Below are positions 32,563-40,034 of a stretch of DNA of 40,034 nucleotides, in pieces. The DNA lies in the NCBI GenBank assembly GCA_030431485.1, contig JAUIIR010000035.1, positions 1 to 40,034 on the forward strand, read 5' to 3'. Position 1 is the first letter of the stretch, and every line of letters starts with the position of its first letter. The notes below the pieces were generated by a model, which was not told the DNA's origin, made no database searches, and saw nothing but the letters and a program-made list of their open reading frames with translations. This DNA comes from Alphaproteobacteria bacterium (GTDB lineage Bacteria > Pseudomonadota > Alphaproteobacteria > Rhodobacterales > Rhodobacteraceae). A program made the translations under genes and the position numbers.

Positions 32563-32582
32563 GTCATTCCTCCCAGTTTGAA

Positions 32583-33683
32583 TTAGAGCCGACGTCCTTT
32601 TTTGGCGTCGAACAGGTTCAGCTTGGCTGTGGGGTAGTGCACTTGAACCCTATCCCCGGGCCGCGTCTTGGCAGCCCGGTCGGGTTCTGCGCGGACGAAC
32701 AGCTGGTCATCCGCGAAATCGAGGGAAATGAGGGCGTCCGACCCGGTACGCTCGACCATTCCCACTGTCAGATCAAAGGCGGTGTGTCCGGGCAGCGCCT
32801 CCACAGGGTCGTGCACGAAATGCTCGGGCCGCATGCCCACCGCGATTGCGTCGCCATCCCGGGGCAGGCTTGCAAAGGTGTACTCTGTCAGATCAATGCG
32901 GGTCTGGTCGGCAAACACCACGCCAGGCCCGCCGTCTGTCACAGTAAACTGGCCGTTGATGAGGTTCATGGCCGGCGAGCCGATGAAGCTGGCCACAAAC
33001 AGGGTCTCCGGGTGCTCATAAACTTGGTCTGGTGTGCCGAATTGCTGGATCTCGCCTTTGTTCATGACGGCGATCTTGGTCGCCAAGGTCATGGCTTCGA
33101 TCTGGTCATGGGTCACGTAGACGACGGTTGGTTTCAGCGTTTCGTGCAGCTTCTTGATTTCCATACGCATTTCGGTGCGCAGTTTTGCGTCCAGGTTGGA
33201 CAGCGGTTCATCAAACAGCAAAACGTCGGCATGCTTCACGAGCGCCCGGCCGATGGCCACCCGCTGGCGCTGGCCGCCCGAAAGCTCTGAGGGTTTGCGC
33301 CGCATCAGCGGTGTCAGCTGAAGCAGTTCCGACGCCCATTGCACCCGTTGGTCGGCCTCGGCCTTGGGCAGCTTGCGCGCTGACAGGCCAAATCTGAGAT
33401 TGCCTTCGACAGTTTTCGTTGGATAGAGCGCGTAGGACTGAAACACCATCGCCAGGTCGCGGTCCTTGGGGTCGAGCTCGGTGACGTCCCGGTCCCCGAT
33501 CATGATCCGTCCGGATGAGACATCCAAAAGACCTGCAAGCAGGTTGAGCAAAGTCGTCTTTCCGCAGCCAGACGGCCCCAGCAGCACCAGAAAATCGCCG
33601 TCTTCCACGGCCAGATTGAGCCCGTCGAGCACGGTGATCGCACCAAAGCGTTTGACGATGTACTCGAAAGAGACGCTTGGCAT
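32583..33683 (-). CDS. Sugar ABC transporter ATP-binding protein (UgpC/MsmK type)
   Basis: Cytoplasmic ATPase of 366 residues. Walker A is GPSGCGKTT (36-44), the Q-loop is FQSYALYP (81-88), the signature is LSGGQRQR (134-141), Walker B is VLLFDE (154-159) and the switch His is in VTHD (192). A TOBE-type C-terminal domain (about 235-360) is typical of CUT1. The ATG at 33683 follows the permease stop by 4 bp; an in-frame extension into the permease is rejected. Confidence 0.94.
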   Translation of the reverse strand: MPSVSFEYIVKRFGAITVLDGLNLAVEDGDFLVLLGPSGCGKTTLLNLLAGLLDVSSGRIMIGDRDVTELDPKDRDLAMVFQSYALYPTKTVEGNLRFGLSARKLPKAEADQRVQWASELLQLTPLMRRKPSELSGGQRQRVAIGRALVKHADVLLFDEPLSNLDAKLRTEMRMEIKKLHETLKPTVVYVTHDQIEAMTLATKIAVMNKGEIQQFGTPDQVYEHPETLFVASFIGSPAMNLINGQFTVTDGGPGVVFADQTRIDLTEYTFASLPRDGDAIAVGMRPEHFVHDPVEALPGHTAFDLTVGMVERTGSDALISLDFADDQLFVRAEPDRAAKTRPGDRVQVHYPTAKLNLFDAKKGRRL

Positions 33684-33687
33684 CGGG

Positions 33688-34575
33688 CTATCCTTTGATG
33701 GCGCCGGCGGCGATGCCCTGAACAAAGAATTTGCCCAGCACAAAGTAGATCACCAAAGGCGGAATGGCTGTCAGCAGGGCGGCGGCCATGTTGACGTTGT
33801 AGGAAATTGTCCCCGTCGAGACCGTCACCATGTTTGCCAGGTGAACAGTCATCGGCTTGGTCCCCAACCCTCCAAAGGTCACGCCGATCAGGTAGTCGTT
33901 CCAGATCGAGGTGATCTGCAGGATCAGCACGACAATCAGTATGTTTCCCGACATCGGAAGGATGATCTCGACAAAGATCCTCCAGAACGATCCGGAATCC
34001 ATGATGGCCGCCTTGATCAATTCGGGGGGGATGTCCTTGTAGTAATTCCGGAAGATCAGCGTCAGGATCGGCATCGCAAGCACGGAATGCACAAAGGCAA
34101 TGGCCGTGATCGACCCGTAGATGCCCATTGTCACTGTCAGGCGTATCAGCGGGTACATGATGATCTGGAACGGCACGAAGGCACACAGGAAGAGCAGAAA
34201 CAGGAATGGCCCGGCCCATTTGACATCCCACAGCGCCAGTGCGTAACCGGTCACTATGGACAGCGCGATCGAGGCGATCAGCGACGGGACAAGGATCACG
34301 ACGGAATTCCAGAAGCCCGCGCGCAAGCCGCTGCAGTTGAGACCCGAGCACGCCTCGAACCAGGCGAACCGCCAGGGCTCCAGAGTCCAGGTGGTGGGCA
34401 GCGAAAACATCGCGCCCTCGCGGATCTGGTCCATTTCCTTGAACGAGGTGACGATGAGCACGTAAAGCGGTACGCAGAAGAACAGGGCGGCCATGGTCAG
34501 AAAGACCAGCACCGCGATCGAGCGGCCTTTGATGCGCTTGGGCTTGCGCGGATACATGATCGTGGCGTCGGTCAT
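33688..34575 (-). CDS. Sugar ABC transporter permease (MalG/UgpE type)
   Basis: Inner-membrane permease of 295 residues with six helices, the first in IAVLVFLTMAALFFCVPLYV. The EAA loop is in IPPELIKAAIMDSGSFWRIF. ITSIWNDYLIGVTFGG is the usual C-terminal segment of this subunit. The ATG at 34575 overlaps the stop of the other permease (ATGA). Confidence 0.93.
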   Translation of the reverse strand: MTDATIMYPRKPKRIKGRSIAVLVFLTMAALFFCVPLYVLIVTSFKEMDQIREGAMFSLPTTWTLEPWRFAWFEACSGLNCSGLRAGFWNSVVILVPSLIASIALSIVTGYALALWDVKWAGPFLFLLFLCAFVPFQIIMYPLIRLTVTMGIYGSITAIAFVHSVLAMPILTLIFRNYYKDIPPELIKAAIMDSGSFWRIFVEIILPMSGNILIVVLILQITSIWNDYLIGVTFGGLGTKPMTVHLANMVTVSTGTISYNVNMAAALLTAIPPLVIYFVLGKFFVQGIAAGAIKG

Positions 34576-35471
34576 GCTGTGTCCCCTTTGCGGGCCAGGC
34601 GCTGCTGCCATGCGGTCAAGGCCACAAGGGGCAGAAAAACGACCAAAGTAATCAGCAACATGAGCACCGCCGCGGCAGAGGCGAGGCCAAGGTTCCCCTT
34701 CGCGGACATCGCGTTGATCGTGTAATAGGCCGGCACCCAGGTCGATTGCCCCGGCCCGCCGTTGGTCATTGCCAGGACAATATCGAAGGCCTTGATCACG
34801 CCCAGCGACAACAGGATCGCACAGGTCAGGAAGGTGAACTTCATCATCGGAATGATGATCTCAAGATAGACCCGCCACAGGCTGACGCCGTCAATGCGCG
34901 CGGCGCTCCAGATTTCCGTGTTGATGCCTTTGAGGCCAGCCAGCATCAGCGCCATGTAAAAGCCAGAGCTTTGCCAGATCGACGCGATGATGATCGCGTA
35001 CATCGCTGTCGCCGGATCGCTCAGCCAATTGAACGAAGCGCTTTCCCAGCCAAAATCGCGAAGGACGCTTTCGATGCCGAACTGCGGGTTGAGGATCCAG
35101 CGCCAAGCCACACCGGTTACGATGAGCGAGACCGCGAGCGGGTAGAGGAACACAGTGCGAAAGGCATCCTCGCCGCGCCGCTCGCGTTCGATCATCGCGG
35201 CAAGAATGAACCCCACGACAATTGCCAGGGCCGAGCCAATGGCAAGTACGATCAGGTTTTGAAGTGAGATTTGCCAACCGGCATCATTGAACAATCGTTT
35301 GAACTGGCGAAACGGATTATCCCAATCGATGACGTATTCCGGCAACCTGCGAGAGCGGGTGAAGGACATGAAGATCGTCCAGCCGATGGCTCCCACAAAG
35401 GCGATCAGAGTCACTCCGACGGCCGGTGCAAGCGCGATCTGGGGCGTGATGCGACTCCATCTAAGTGCCAA
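34572..35471 (-). CDS. Sugar ABC transporter permease (MalF/UgpA type)
   Basis: Inner-membrane permease of 299 residues with six helices, the first in IALAPAVGVTLIAFVGAIGW. The EAA loop is in NTEIWSAARIDGVSLWRVYL. The start is a TTG at 35471 with a strong GGGAGGA site six bases upstream; no in-frame ATG fits better. It is the first gene of the six-gene sugar operon, divergent from the aldo/keto reductase gene, with a LacI-type operator between them. Confidence 0.92.
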   Translation of the reverse strand: MALRWSRITPQIALAPAVGVTLIAFVGAIGWTIFMSFTRSRRLPEYVIDWDNPFRQFKRLFNDAGWQISLQNLIVLAIGSALAIVVGFILAAMIERERRGEDAFRTVFLYPLAVSLIVTGVAWRWILNPQFGIESVLRDFGWESASFNWLSDPATAMYAIIIASIWQSSGFYMALMLAGLKGINTEIWSAARIDGVSLWRVYLEIIIPMMKFTFLTCAILLSLGVIKAFDIVLAMTNGGPGQSTWVPAYYTINAMSAKGNLGLASAAAVLMLLITLVVFLPLVALTAWQQRLARKGDTA

Positions 35472-35496
35472 GATTTTCCTCCCACCACAGACCTAC

Positions 35497-35534
35497 TTGC
35501 CAGATCGGTTTCGGTCTGTATTATCGTTAATACA
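35497..35534. promoter_or_regulatory. Divergent promoter with LacI-type operator 1
   Basis: TGTATTATCGTTAATACA (35517-35534) is an 18-bp palindrome with one mismatched pair and a central CG, the form bound by LacI-family proteins. On the plus strand TTGCCA (35497-35502) and TATTAT (35519-35524), 16 bp apart, form a promoter whose -10 lies inside the palindrome. The operator sits between the sugar ABC operon and the aldo/keto reductase operon, so one bound repressor could block both. Confidence 0.65.
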
Positions 35535-35604
35535 AGCAACAGATCGCAAGTCTGTCAAGGATTTTCGGGTGCGGCTTCAGCACCGGCTGAGAGAGAGGTA
35601 ACAC

Positions 35605-36405
35605 GTGAAGGCCATTCCCAGACTGGGGTTCGGCACCTATGGCCGAACCGGTCCGACAGGCATTGTCGCCTTGGAAAAAGCGCTCGAGGTCGGGTACCGG
35701 CACTTCGATACAGCGCAGTCGTATGGAACCGAGTCAGAGGTGGGCGCAGCCCTGCGCCGAAGCGGGTTGGCCCGCGAAGAGGTGTGGATCACAACCAAGA
35801 TCGACATGTCGAACTACGGTCCAGGGCGTCTTGTGCCATCGCTTGAACGCAGCATCGACAATTTGGGCCTTACGCCGGATCTGACACTCTTGCATTGGCC
35901 GTCGAAGAATGCGGAGTGGCCGCTTGACGTCTACCTTTCGCAGATCATCGAGGCCAAGGAACACGGTCTGACGGGCGCAATTGGGGTCTCGAACTTTCCG
36001 ATCGCGCTGTTGAAGGCGGCCATGGCCCAGGTCGGAGCAGGTGAGATTCTGACAAACCAGATCGAACTTAACCCGCTCCACAACAACCGCACGGTGGCCC
36101 AATTCTGCCGGTCCGTAGGAGTGCTGGTGACGTGCTATCTGCCAATCGCCAAAGGCCGGCTTCGCGGTGGGCCAACGATCGAAGCCATCGCCGCAAAGCA
36201 CGGCGCGTCGGTCGAACAGGTGGCCTTGGCGTGGGAGTTGGCCAAGGGCTATGCGGCAATCCCGACGTCATCGCGGGCTGATCGGATCGCGTCCAATTTT
36301 GCGGCGCGGGACCTTGCGCTGGCGCAGGAGGACATCGCTGCATTGGACGCGCTGCCACAGACTGCGCGCACCATCGACCCGGACTGGGGACCGAACTGGG
36401 ATTAG
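35605..36405 (+). CDS. Aldo/keto reductase
   Basis: NADPH-dependent oxidoreductase of 266 residues, TIM-barrel fold. The catalytic tetrad is visible: Asp and Tyr in HFDTAQSYG, Lys in ITTKID, His in LLHWPS. GVSNFP and the C-terminal IPTSSRADRIASNF (cofactor site) are also typical. The start is GTG after GAGAGAGG. It begins a short plus-strand operon with a VOC gene and the LacI gene, and probably oxidises or reduces the sugar brought in by the divergent transporter. A paralogue at 39627 is truncated. Confidence 0.93.
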   Translation: MKAIPRLGFGTYGRTGPTGIVALEKALEVGYRHFDTAQSYGTESEVGAALRRSGLAREEVWITTKIDMSNYGPGRLVPSLERSIDNLGLTPDLTLLHWPSKNAEWPLDVYLSQIIEAKEHGLTGAIGVSNFPIALLKAAMAQVGAGEILTNQIELNPLHNNRTVAQFCRSVGVLVTCYLPIAKGRLRGGPTIEAIAAKHGASVEQVALAWELAKGYAAIPTSSRADRIASNFAARDLALAQEDIAALDALPQTARTIDPDWGPNWD

Positions 36406-36468
36406 CCGTCCCGCCATACCACACAAAAAACGCAAGAATTGACGCGAGAACCCTGAGGGAGCGACGAC

Positions 36469-36903
36469 ATGACTGGTATCACTGCACTTGGGCACATTGC
36501 TCTGAAAGTCAGGAACCTGGACGAAATGGCCAAATTCTGGCGCGACCAGGTCGGCTTGCAAGAGATGGCACGCCTACGTCACGACAACGGCGAGACCTGG
36601 CTGATCTATCTGCGCATCACCGACACCCAGTTTCTGGAACTGATTGCCGGGGCGGAGACGAGCAAGGCGCCTCCGGATGGCCCTGCGGGCGTGACCCACA
36701 TCTGTCTGACGATCGACGATCTTGATGCCGAAGCCGCGCGTCTTGCTGCCAATGGCGTCACGCTGACCTCGCCGATCAAGACCGGCGAGGATGGCAATCG
36801 CGGAGCATGGATTGAAGATCCAGAGGGAAATCGGATAGAACTTATGGAAATGGCTGCGGGATGCATTCAGTATCGGGCTATTGAGGCGCTCAAAGCCCTG
36901 TAA
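36469..36903 (+). CDS. VOC family protein
   Basis: Protein of 144 residues with two beta-alpha-beta-beta-beta units. The four metal-ligand positions look filled: GHIALKV (His), FLELIAG (Glu), THICLTI (His) and RIELMEM (Glu), so a metal-dependent lyase, epimerase or isomerase is likely. A GAGGGAG site precedes the ATG. It lies between the aldo/keto reductase and lacI genes on the same strand. Its exact reaction is unknown. Confidence 0.9.
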   Translation: MTGITALGHIALKVRNLDEMAKFWRDQVGLQEMARLRHDNGETWLIYLRITDTQFLELIAGAETSKAPPDGPAGVTHICLTIDDLDAEAARLAANGVTLTSPIKTGEDGNRGAWIEDPEGNRIELMEMAAGCIQYRAIEALKAL

Positions 36904-36914
36904 CGGATGGATCC

Positions 36915-37940
36915 ATGGCGAAATCGGCGGCACGTCTAAAGGATATTGCCGAAAAGACGGGGTTTTCGGTCAACACCGTTTCACTTGCCTTGCGAGGCAG
37001 CCCGCGGATACCGGACGAGACTCGCAAACAGATTGTCGAAGCCGCTGACCGCCTCAACTACCTCCCCAACCAGGTGGCCAAATCACTGGTTCTCAAGGAA
37101 ACCAAATCGATTGGCCTGATCCTGACGGACATAACCAACCCGGTCCTGACCGCCGTCGCGCAAGCTGTTGAGACAGAGCTCTCCGGTCGGGGCTACCTGA
37201 CGCTCTTTGCGACGTCGAACAAGGATCCGGACCTTGAACACAAGATCATCGATTCGTTCCGGGCCAGACGCGCGGACGGAATGCTGATCTTCCCCTGCAG
37301 CCATCGAGACATCGATCACATCCGCCATCTGCGCGGCCGCAATTATCCTGTGGTGCTCTTGGCGGCGGAACCCGGCGCGGGTGTCGATGCGGTGTGCATG
37401 GACGAGCGGGCAGGGGCGTACAAAGCTGCGACGCATCTGATCGAGTCGGGACACCGCAGGATCGCCGTCTTCGATGGGACCAGCGAACGGGGCAACCAGG
37501 AAAAGTTGAACGGCTATCGCGACGCTTTGGCCATGGCGGGACTGCCGTTTGACCCGTCGCTTGTTGTGGCCCCGGACGCCCCGGACGTTCGCAGCGGCTA
37601 TCATGCGATGGAGGCCCTCGTCTCCCGCAATACAGGTACGACGGCTGTGATTTGTCCGACCGATTCTTCGGCTCTTGGGGCGTTGCGGTACTGCGTGAGG
37701 CACGGAATTGAGGTGCCAAAGGACATGGCCATATTCGGCTTTGACGACACTGAGTTTGGAGAACACGCAGTTATCGCGTTGTCGTCTGTCAATTACGATA
37801 TCGAAGCGGTGACGAAACTGGCCATCGACCGTGTGATTGGATTGATAAACGCCGAAGGAAACCTGCCCGACCCTGTTGTCACGCAAGTCGAGCCCGATTT
37901 GGTCATTCGCGAAAGCACCGCGTCGCCCTCGACGCGTTAG
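36915..37940 (+). CDS. LacI-family transcriptional regulator
   Basis: Regulator of 341 residues. The N-terminal HTH reads LKDIAEKTGFSVNTVSLALR with a hinge helix ending in NYLPNQVAKSL. The C-terminal periplasmic-binding-protein-like domain binds a sugar-type effector. It lies 12 bp after the VOC gene and ends by overlapping the convergent beta-propeller stop. Two similar palindromes, at 35517 and 38864, on either side of it are its likely operators. Confidence 0.95.
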   Translation: MAKSAARLKDIAEKTGFSVNTVSLALRGSPRIPDETRKQIVEAADRLNYLPNQVAKSLVLKETKSIGLILTDITNPVLTAVAQAVETELSGRGYLTLFATSNKDPDLEHKIIDSFRARRADGMLIFPCSHRDIDHIRHLRGRNYPVVLLAAEPGAGVDAVCMDERAGAYKAATHLIESGHRRIAVFDGTSERGNQEKLNGYRDALAMAGLPFDPSLVVAPDAPDVRSGYHAMEALVSRNTGTTAVICPTDSSALGALRYCVRHGIEVPKDMAIFGFDDTEFGEHAVIALSSVNYDIEAVTKLAIDRVIGLINAEGNLPDPVVTQVEPDLVIRESTASPSTR

Positions 37941-38833
37941 CTGCGCACGGGATACCTCACATAGGCGAACCGTTGCGAATCCGGGGCCCAGGACGATACG
38001 TTGATCGAGCCCTGCCCACCGTTGAACCGGTCGATGTCACGAATGTCCGACCCGTCGGGCAACATGGTGCGGATGATCACGTCCTTGTCTTCAGGATGTC
38101 CCAACGTTCCGGTCGGAAACGAAATGTAGGAAAACAGCGAGCCGTCTGGCGCGGCGTGGGGGAACCAGTTTACGCGGTCGTCAAAGGTCAGCTGCTCGGT
38201 CGCCGAGCCGTCAAGGCGCATACGAAAGATCTGCGCATGTCCGGGGCGCGTCGCCGCTTGTTCGGAATTGAAATAAATCCACTCGCCGTCAGCCGAGAAC
38301 TCGGGTCCGTCGACCGGACAGGCCCCATCGGTCAGGATAACATCCGGACCGCCAGCCGACGGGATGGTGCAAATGCGGGTCATGTTTCCATCCGCGGTGG
38401 GCTCGTAGCCGACGTATGCAAGTGTCTGCCCGTCCGGCGAGATGCCGTGCAGATAATATCGGAACTTCCGCTCCGGCTCCTGATCGTTCGACACCTTTTC
38501 GGGCACGCCGCCACGGATCGGACAGCGATACAGGTGACCGTCATTGGCGCTGAGGAACAGCGTCGCCCCGTCTGGCGAGATGACGTGGTCGTTGTTGAGG
38601 TTTTCAATCGGCGCGGTATTGATCCGGTGCGGGCCGTCGCTGCCATCGGGCGATATCCGAAAGAGCCGACCATCGGCGTTGAAGATCAACCACTTGCCGT
38701 CCGGCGTCCAGTTGGGCGCCTCGATCAATTCGGAGGTCTCGTAGATCATGGCAAGTTCCGATCCATCGCGGCTGGTCACGACAAGCTCACTGACTTGAGT
38801 GGGAAGAAGACGGCGAGCGGATTTGGGGCGCAT
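37937..38833 (-). CDS. TolB-like beta-propeller protein, cytoplasmic
   Basis: Protein of 298 residues built of about six PD40/TolB-like repeats, each with a strand turn such as WTPDGKWLIF, ISPDGATLFLS, ISPDGQTLAYVG, FSADGEWIYFNS and WAPDSQRFAYVRY. No signal peptide is seen, unlike TolB, so it is probably cytoplasmic. Propellers of this kind include oligogalacturonate lyases, but those are longer (about 390 residues). Under a LacI operator in a sugar locus, a sugar lyase or isomerase role is possible; function unknown. It is convergent with lacI (stops overlap) and divergent from the cupin gene. Confidence 0.87.
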   Translation of the reverse strand: MRPKSARRLLPTQVSELVVTSRDGSELAMIYETSELIEAPNWTPDGKWLIFNADGRLFRISPDGSDGPHRINTAPIENLNNDHVISPDGATLFLSANDGHLYRCPIRGGVPEKVSNDQEPERKFRYYLHGISPDGQTLAYVGYEPTADGNMTRICTIPSAGGPDVILTDGACPVDGPEFSADGEWIYFNSEQAATRPGHAQIFRMRLDGSATEQLTFDDRVNWFPHAAPDGSLFSYISFPTGTLGHPEDKDVIIRTMLPDGSDIRDIDRFNGGQGSINVSSWAPDSQRFAYVRYPVRS

Positions 38834-38863
38834 TGTGACAAACCTTGATGATTCCGTGCAGAT

Positions 38864-38879
38864 ATATTAACGTTAATAT
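38864..38879. promoter_or_regulatory. LacI-type operator 2
   Basis: ATATTAACGTTAATAT is a perfect 16-bp palindrome with a central CG. It shares 13 of 16 aligned positions with the palindrome at 35517. It lies between the divergent beta-propeller and cupin genes, 31 bp from the former start. Confidence 0.65.
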
Positions 38880-38973
38880 TGCAAGGCGCAACAGCGCTCC
38901 TTCGCCGGTAAGACGGGCCTTTGCCCGCAATGACCTCAGCAGGTTCCGGCAACCCGCGATTGAAAGGCTGGAT

Positions 38974-39570
38974 ATGAAGACCGAAACCTTCACGTCTCAC
39001 CCACACGGCATGATCCCCAACAGCCGGTTTCCTCTTCTTGTCCACCGCAATGCCATTCCCGGTGGCGGGGCCCAAGCGGTCAAGGACCGATTTCGCAGCA
39101 ACGGTTGGTCGAACAACTGGGACTACCCTGGGGTGTATGAATACGCGCACTTTCATTCGACAACCCATGAATGTCTGGGCTGCGCCGCAGGCTGGATGGT
39201 GTTCAGCATCTCTGTAGGGCACAGCGGATTTACCCAGATCCGGATTGCGGCCGGAGACGTGATCATTATGCCTGCCGGGGTCAGCCACGAGATGATCAGT
39301 CAATCAAGCGACATCCACATGTGTGGCGGGTATCCCGACGGGCGCGACTGGGACGATATCCAAGAGGCTTTCCTCAGTGACGAGGAATACAAGCGCGCCT
39401 GCAAGCGGATCATGATGCTGCCGATTCCGGCGCTGGACCCCGCCACGGGCAAGCCTATCGCCGAATGGCTGGCTGCCCCGTCGTCGGTTGATGGCGGCTG
39501 GAACGAATGGCGCAGCGGTCTGGACGCTCGCAGCCTGCCATCGTCTCCGGCCGCCGGACGAGCAATCTAA
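38974..39570 (+). CDS. YjlB-like cupin protein
   Basis: Cupin of 198 residues that resembles Bacillus YjlB. The fold signature is HFHSTTHECLGCAAG (metal-ligand His and Glu), then GDVIIMPAGVSHEMI with the second His, and GGYPDGRDWDD. The ATG at 38974 follows AAAGG; an in-frame extension to 38845 would cross the operator and is rejected. It is the first gene of the operon with the second aldo/keto reductase, 56 bp away. Function is unknown, probably a sugar- or metal-binding enzyme. Confidence 0.85.
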   Translation: MKTETFTSHPHGMIPNSRFPLLVHRNAIPGGGAQAVKDRFRSNGWSNNWDYPGVYEYAHFHSTTHECLGCAAGWMVFSISVGHSGFTQIRIAAGDVIIMPAGVSHEMISQSSDIHMCGGYPDGRDWDDIQEAFLSDEEYKRACKRIMMLPIPALDPATGKPIAEWLAAPSSVDGGWNEWRSGLDARSLPSSPAAGRAI

Positions 39571-39626
39571 CACATGACAGCCGCGCTGCAGGTGTGGCAT
39601 ACGCATCCTCTGGAAAAGAGACCTTT

Positions 39627-39914
39627 ATGAAAAGCATCCCGAACATTGGTTATGGTACCTGGAACCGCCCCGGCAACACGGCGTACGAGGGTGCGCTTGC
39701 TGCTTTGGAGGCCGGCTATCGGCATCTCGACTGCGCCGAAGGGTACGAGAACGAAGAATTTGTTGGCCGCGCCATTGCAGAGTTTGGGCTGCCTCGCGGT
39801 GATCTCTGGGTCACAACCAAAGTCGCGCCCGAGAATTTTGGACCCGGCCAGATCCGGCCCCATGCCGAGGCTTCCCTTGACAAGTTGGGGGTCGGCCCGG
39901 TGGATCTGCTTTGA
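39627..39914 (+). pseudogene. Aldo/keto reductase, truncated by IS110-family insertion
   Basis: The first 95 residues of a second aldo/keto reductase. Asp and Tyr of the tetrad are in HLDCAEGYE and Lys is in VTTKVA, but the frame stops at VDLL, just before the expected His segment (LLIHWP). Family members are about 270 residues, so about two thirds is missing. The break coincides with the start of an IS110-family element. It is co-directional with the cupin gene. The paralogue at 35605 may cover the lost function. Confidence 0.88.
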
Positions 39915-40034
39915 TGATGTAACCGCCCCCCGACGGCATCAATGTGCCAAGGTGGGTCTGCAACGATCCACATAGGAGAGCGGTCATGTCGGAGATTATC
40001 ACAGTCGGGCTCGATCTGGCGAAGAATGTGTTTC
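39912..40034 (+). mobile_element. IS110-family insertion sequence, left end (partial)
   Basis: The aldo/keto reductase frame breaks at about 39912 and is followed by about 73 nt of leader, then a transposase gene running off the window. The family rests on the first transposase residues. The exact end is estimated from where reductase similarity stops; IS110 elements lack obvious terminal inverted repeats. The leader looks too short to hold a full bridge RNA, which would fit the IS1111 group, whose guide RNA lies at the other end. Confidence 0.7.
39986..40034 (+). CDS. IS110-family transposase, N-terminal fragment
   Basis: The first 16 codons read MSEIITVGLDLAKNVF, the conserved beginning of IS110/IS1111 transposases; the Asp in GLDLAK is the first residue of the RuvC-like DEDD catalytic site. 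AGGAGAG stands just upstream. The rest lies outside the window. Confidence 0.85.
   Translation, partial: MSEIITVGLDLAKNVF

Noticed and set aside
38845..38973. Longer N-terminus for the YjlB-like cupin
   Set aside because: It would be translated across the LacI-type operator; the ATG at 38974 has a ribosome binding site and gives the family length.
1..40034. Composite transposon carrying the whole region
   Set aside because: The two flanking elements belong to different families (IS3 and IS110) that do not cooperate, so they cannot move the block together.

Overview
The window looks like part of the accessory genome of a marine or soil alphaproteobacterium, most likely a Roseobacter-group member of the Rhodobacteraceae. 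Evidence is the moderately high GC, the density of TRAP, TTT and ABC uptake systems with dedicated regulators, and the style of the insertion sequences. Species cannot be named from sequence alone. No rRNA, tRNA, CRISPR array or replication origin was seen.

Both edges are insertion sequences that cut a host gene. An IS3-family end (about 1-125) truncates an ABC permease. An IS110-family start (about 39912-40034) truncates an aldo/keto reductase. Between them lie five catabolic modules, each pairing one uptake system with enzymes; four also have an adjacent regulator.

Module 1 (about 74-8723): a three-gene NMT1/THI5-type ABC importer with a broken permease, a GntR/FCD regulator, and a tight seven-gene minus-strand operon (SDR, YCII protein, Ldh-family dehydrogenase, RidA-like protein, FAH-family hydrolase, bicupin, ACMSD-like amidohydrolase). 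The enzyme set resembles a 2-aminomuconate or meta-cleavage type pathway.

Module 2 (9096-15705): a GMC oxidoreductase facing an OsmC protein and an FMN reductase, then a TRAP transporter (dctP, dctQ, dctM) and an ABM-domain membrane protein.

Module 3 (15815-22617): a two-subunit aconitase X and a methylisocitrate-lyase-like enzyme, divergent from a LysR regulator followed by a tripartite tricarboxylate transporter (tctC, tctB, tctA). This is the strongest candidate for an undescribed pathway: import of a carboxylic acid, dehydration, then C-C cleavage.

Module 4 (22932-29823): a polyamine-type ABC importer with a DUF3237 gene downstream, divergent from a TetR regulator and a YtcJ-like amidohydrolase.

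Module 5 (29997-39914): a sugar-type ABC importer with VOC and TIM-barrel isomerase genes, an aldo/keto reductase, a second VOC protein, a LacI regulator, a cytoplasmic beta-propeller, a YjlB-like cupin and a second, truncated aldo/keto reductase. Two near-identical palindromes in the two divergent promoter regions define a likely local LacI regulon.

A pattern across modules: each of the five solute-binding-protein genes is followed within about 80 nt by a strong GC-rich hairpin, although the transporters belong to four unrelated classes. This suggests a general device for unequal expression of binding protein and membrane parts.
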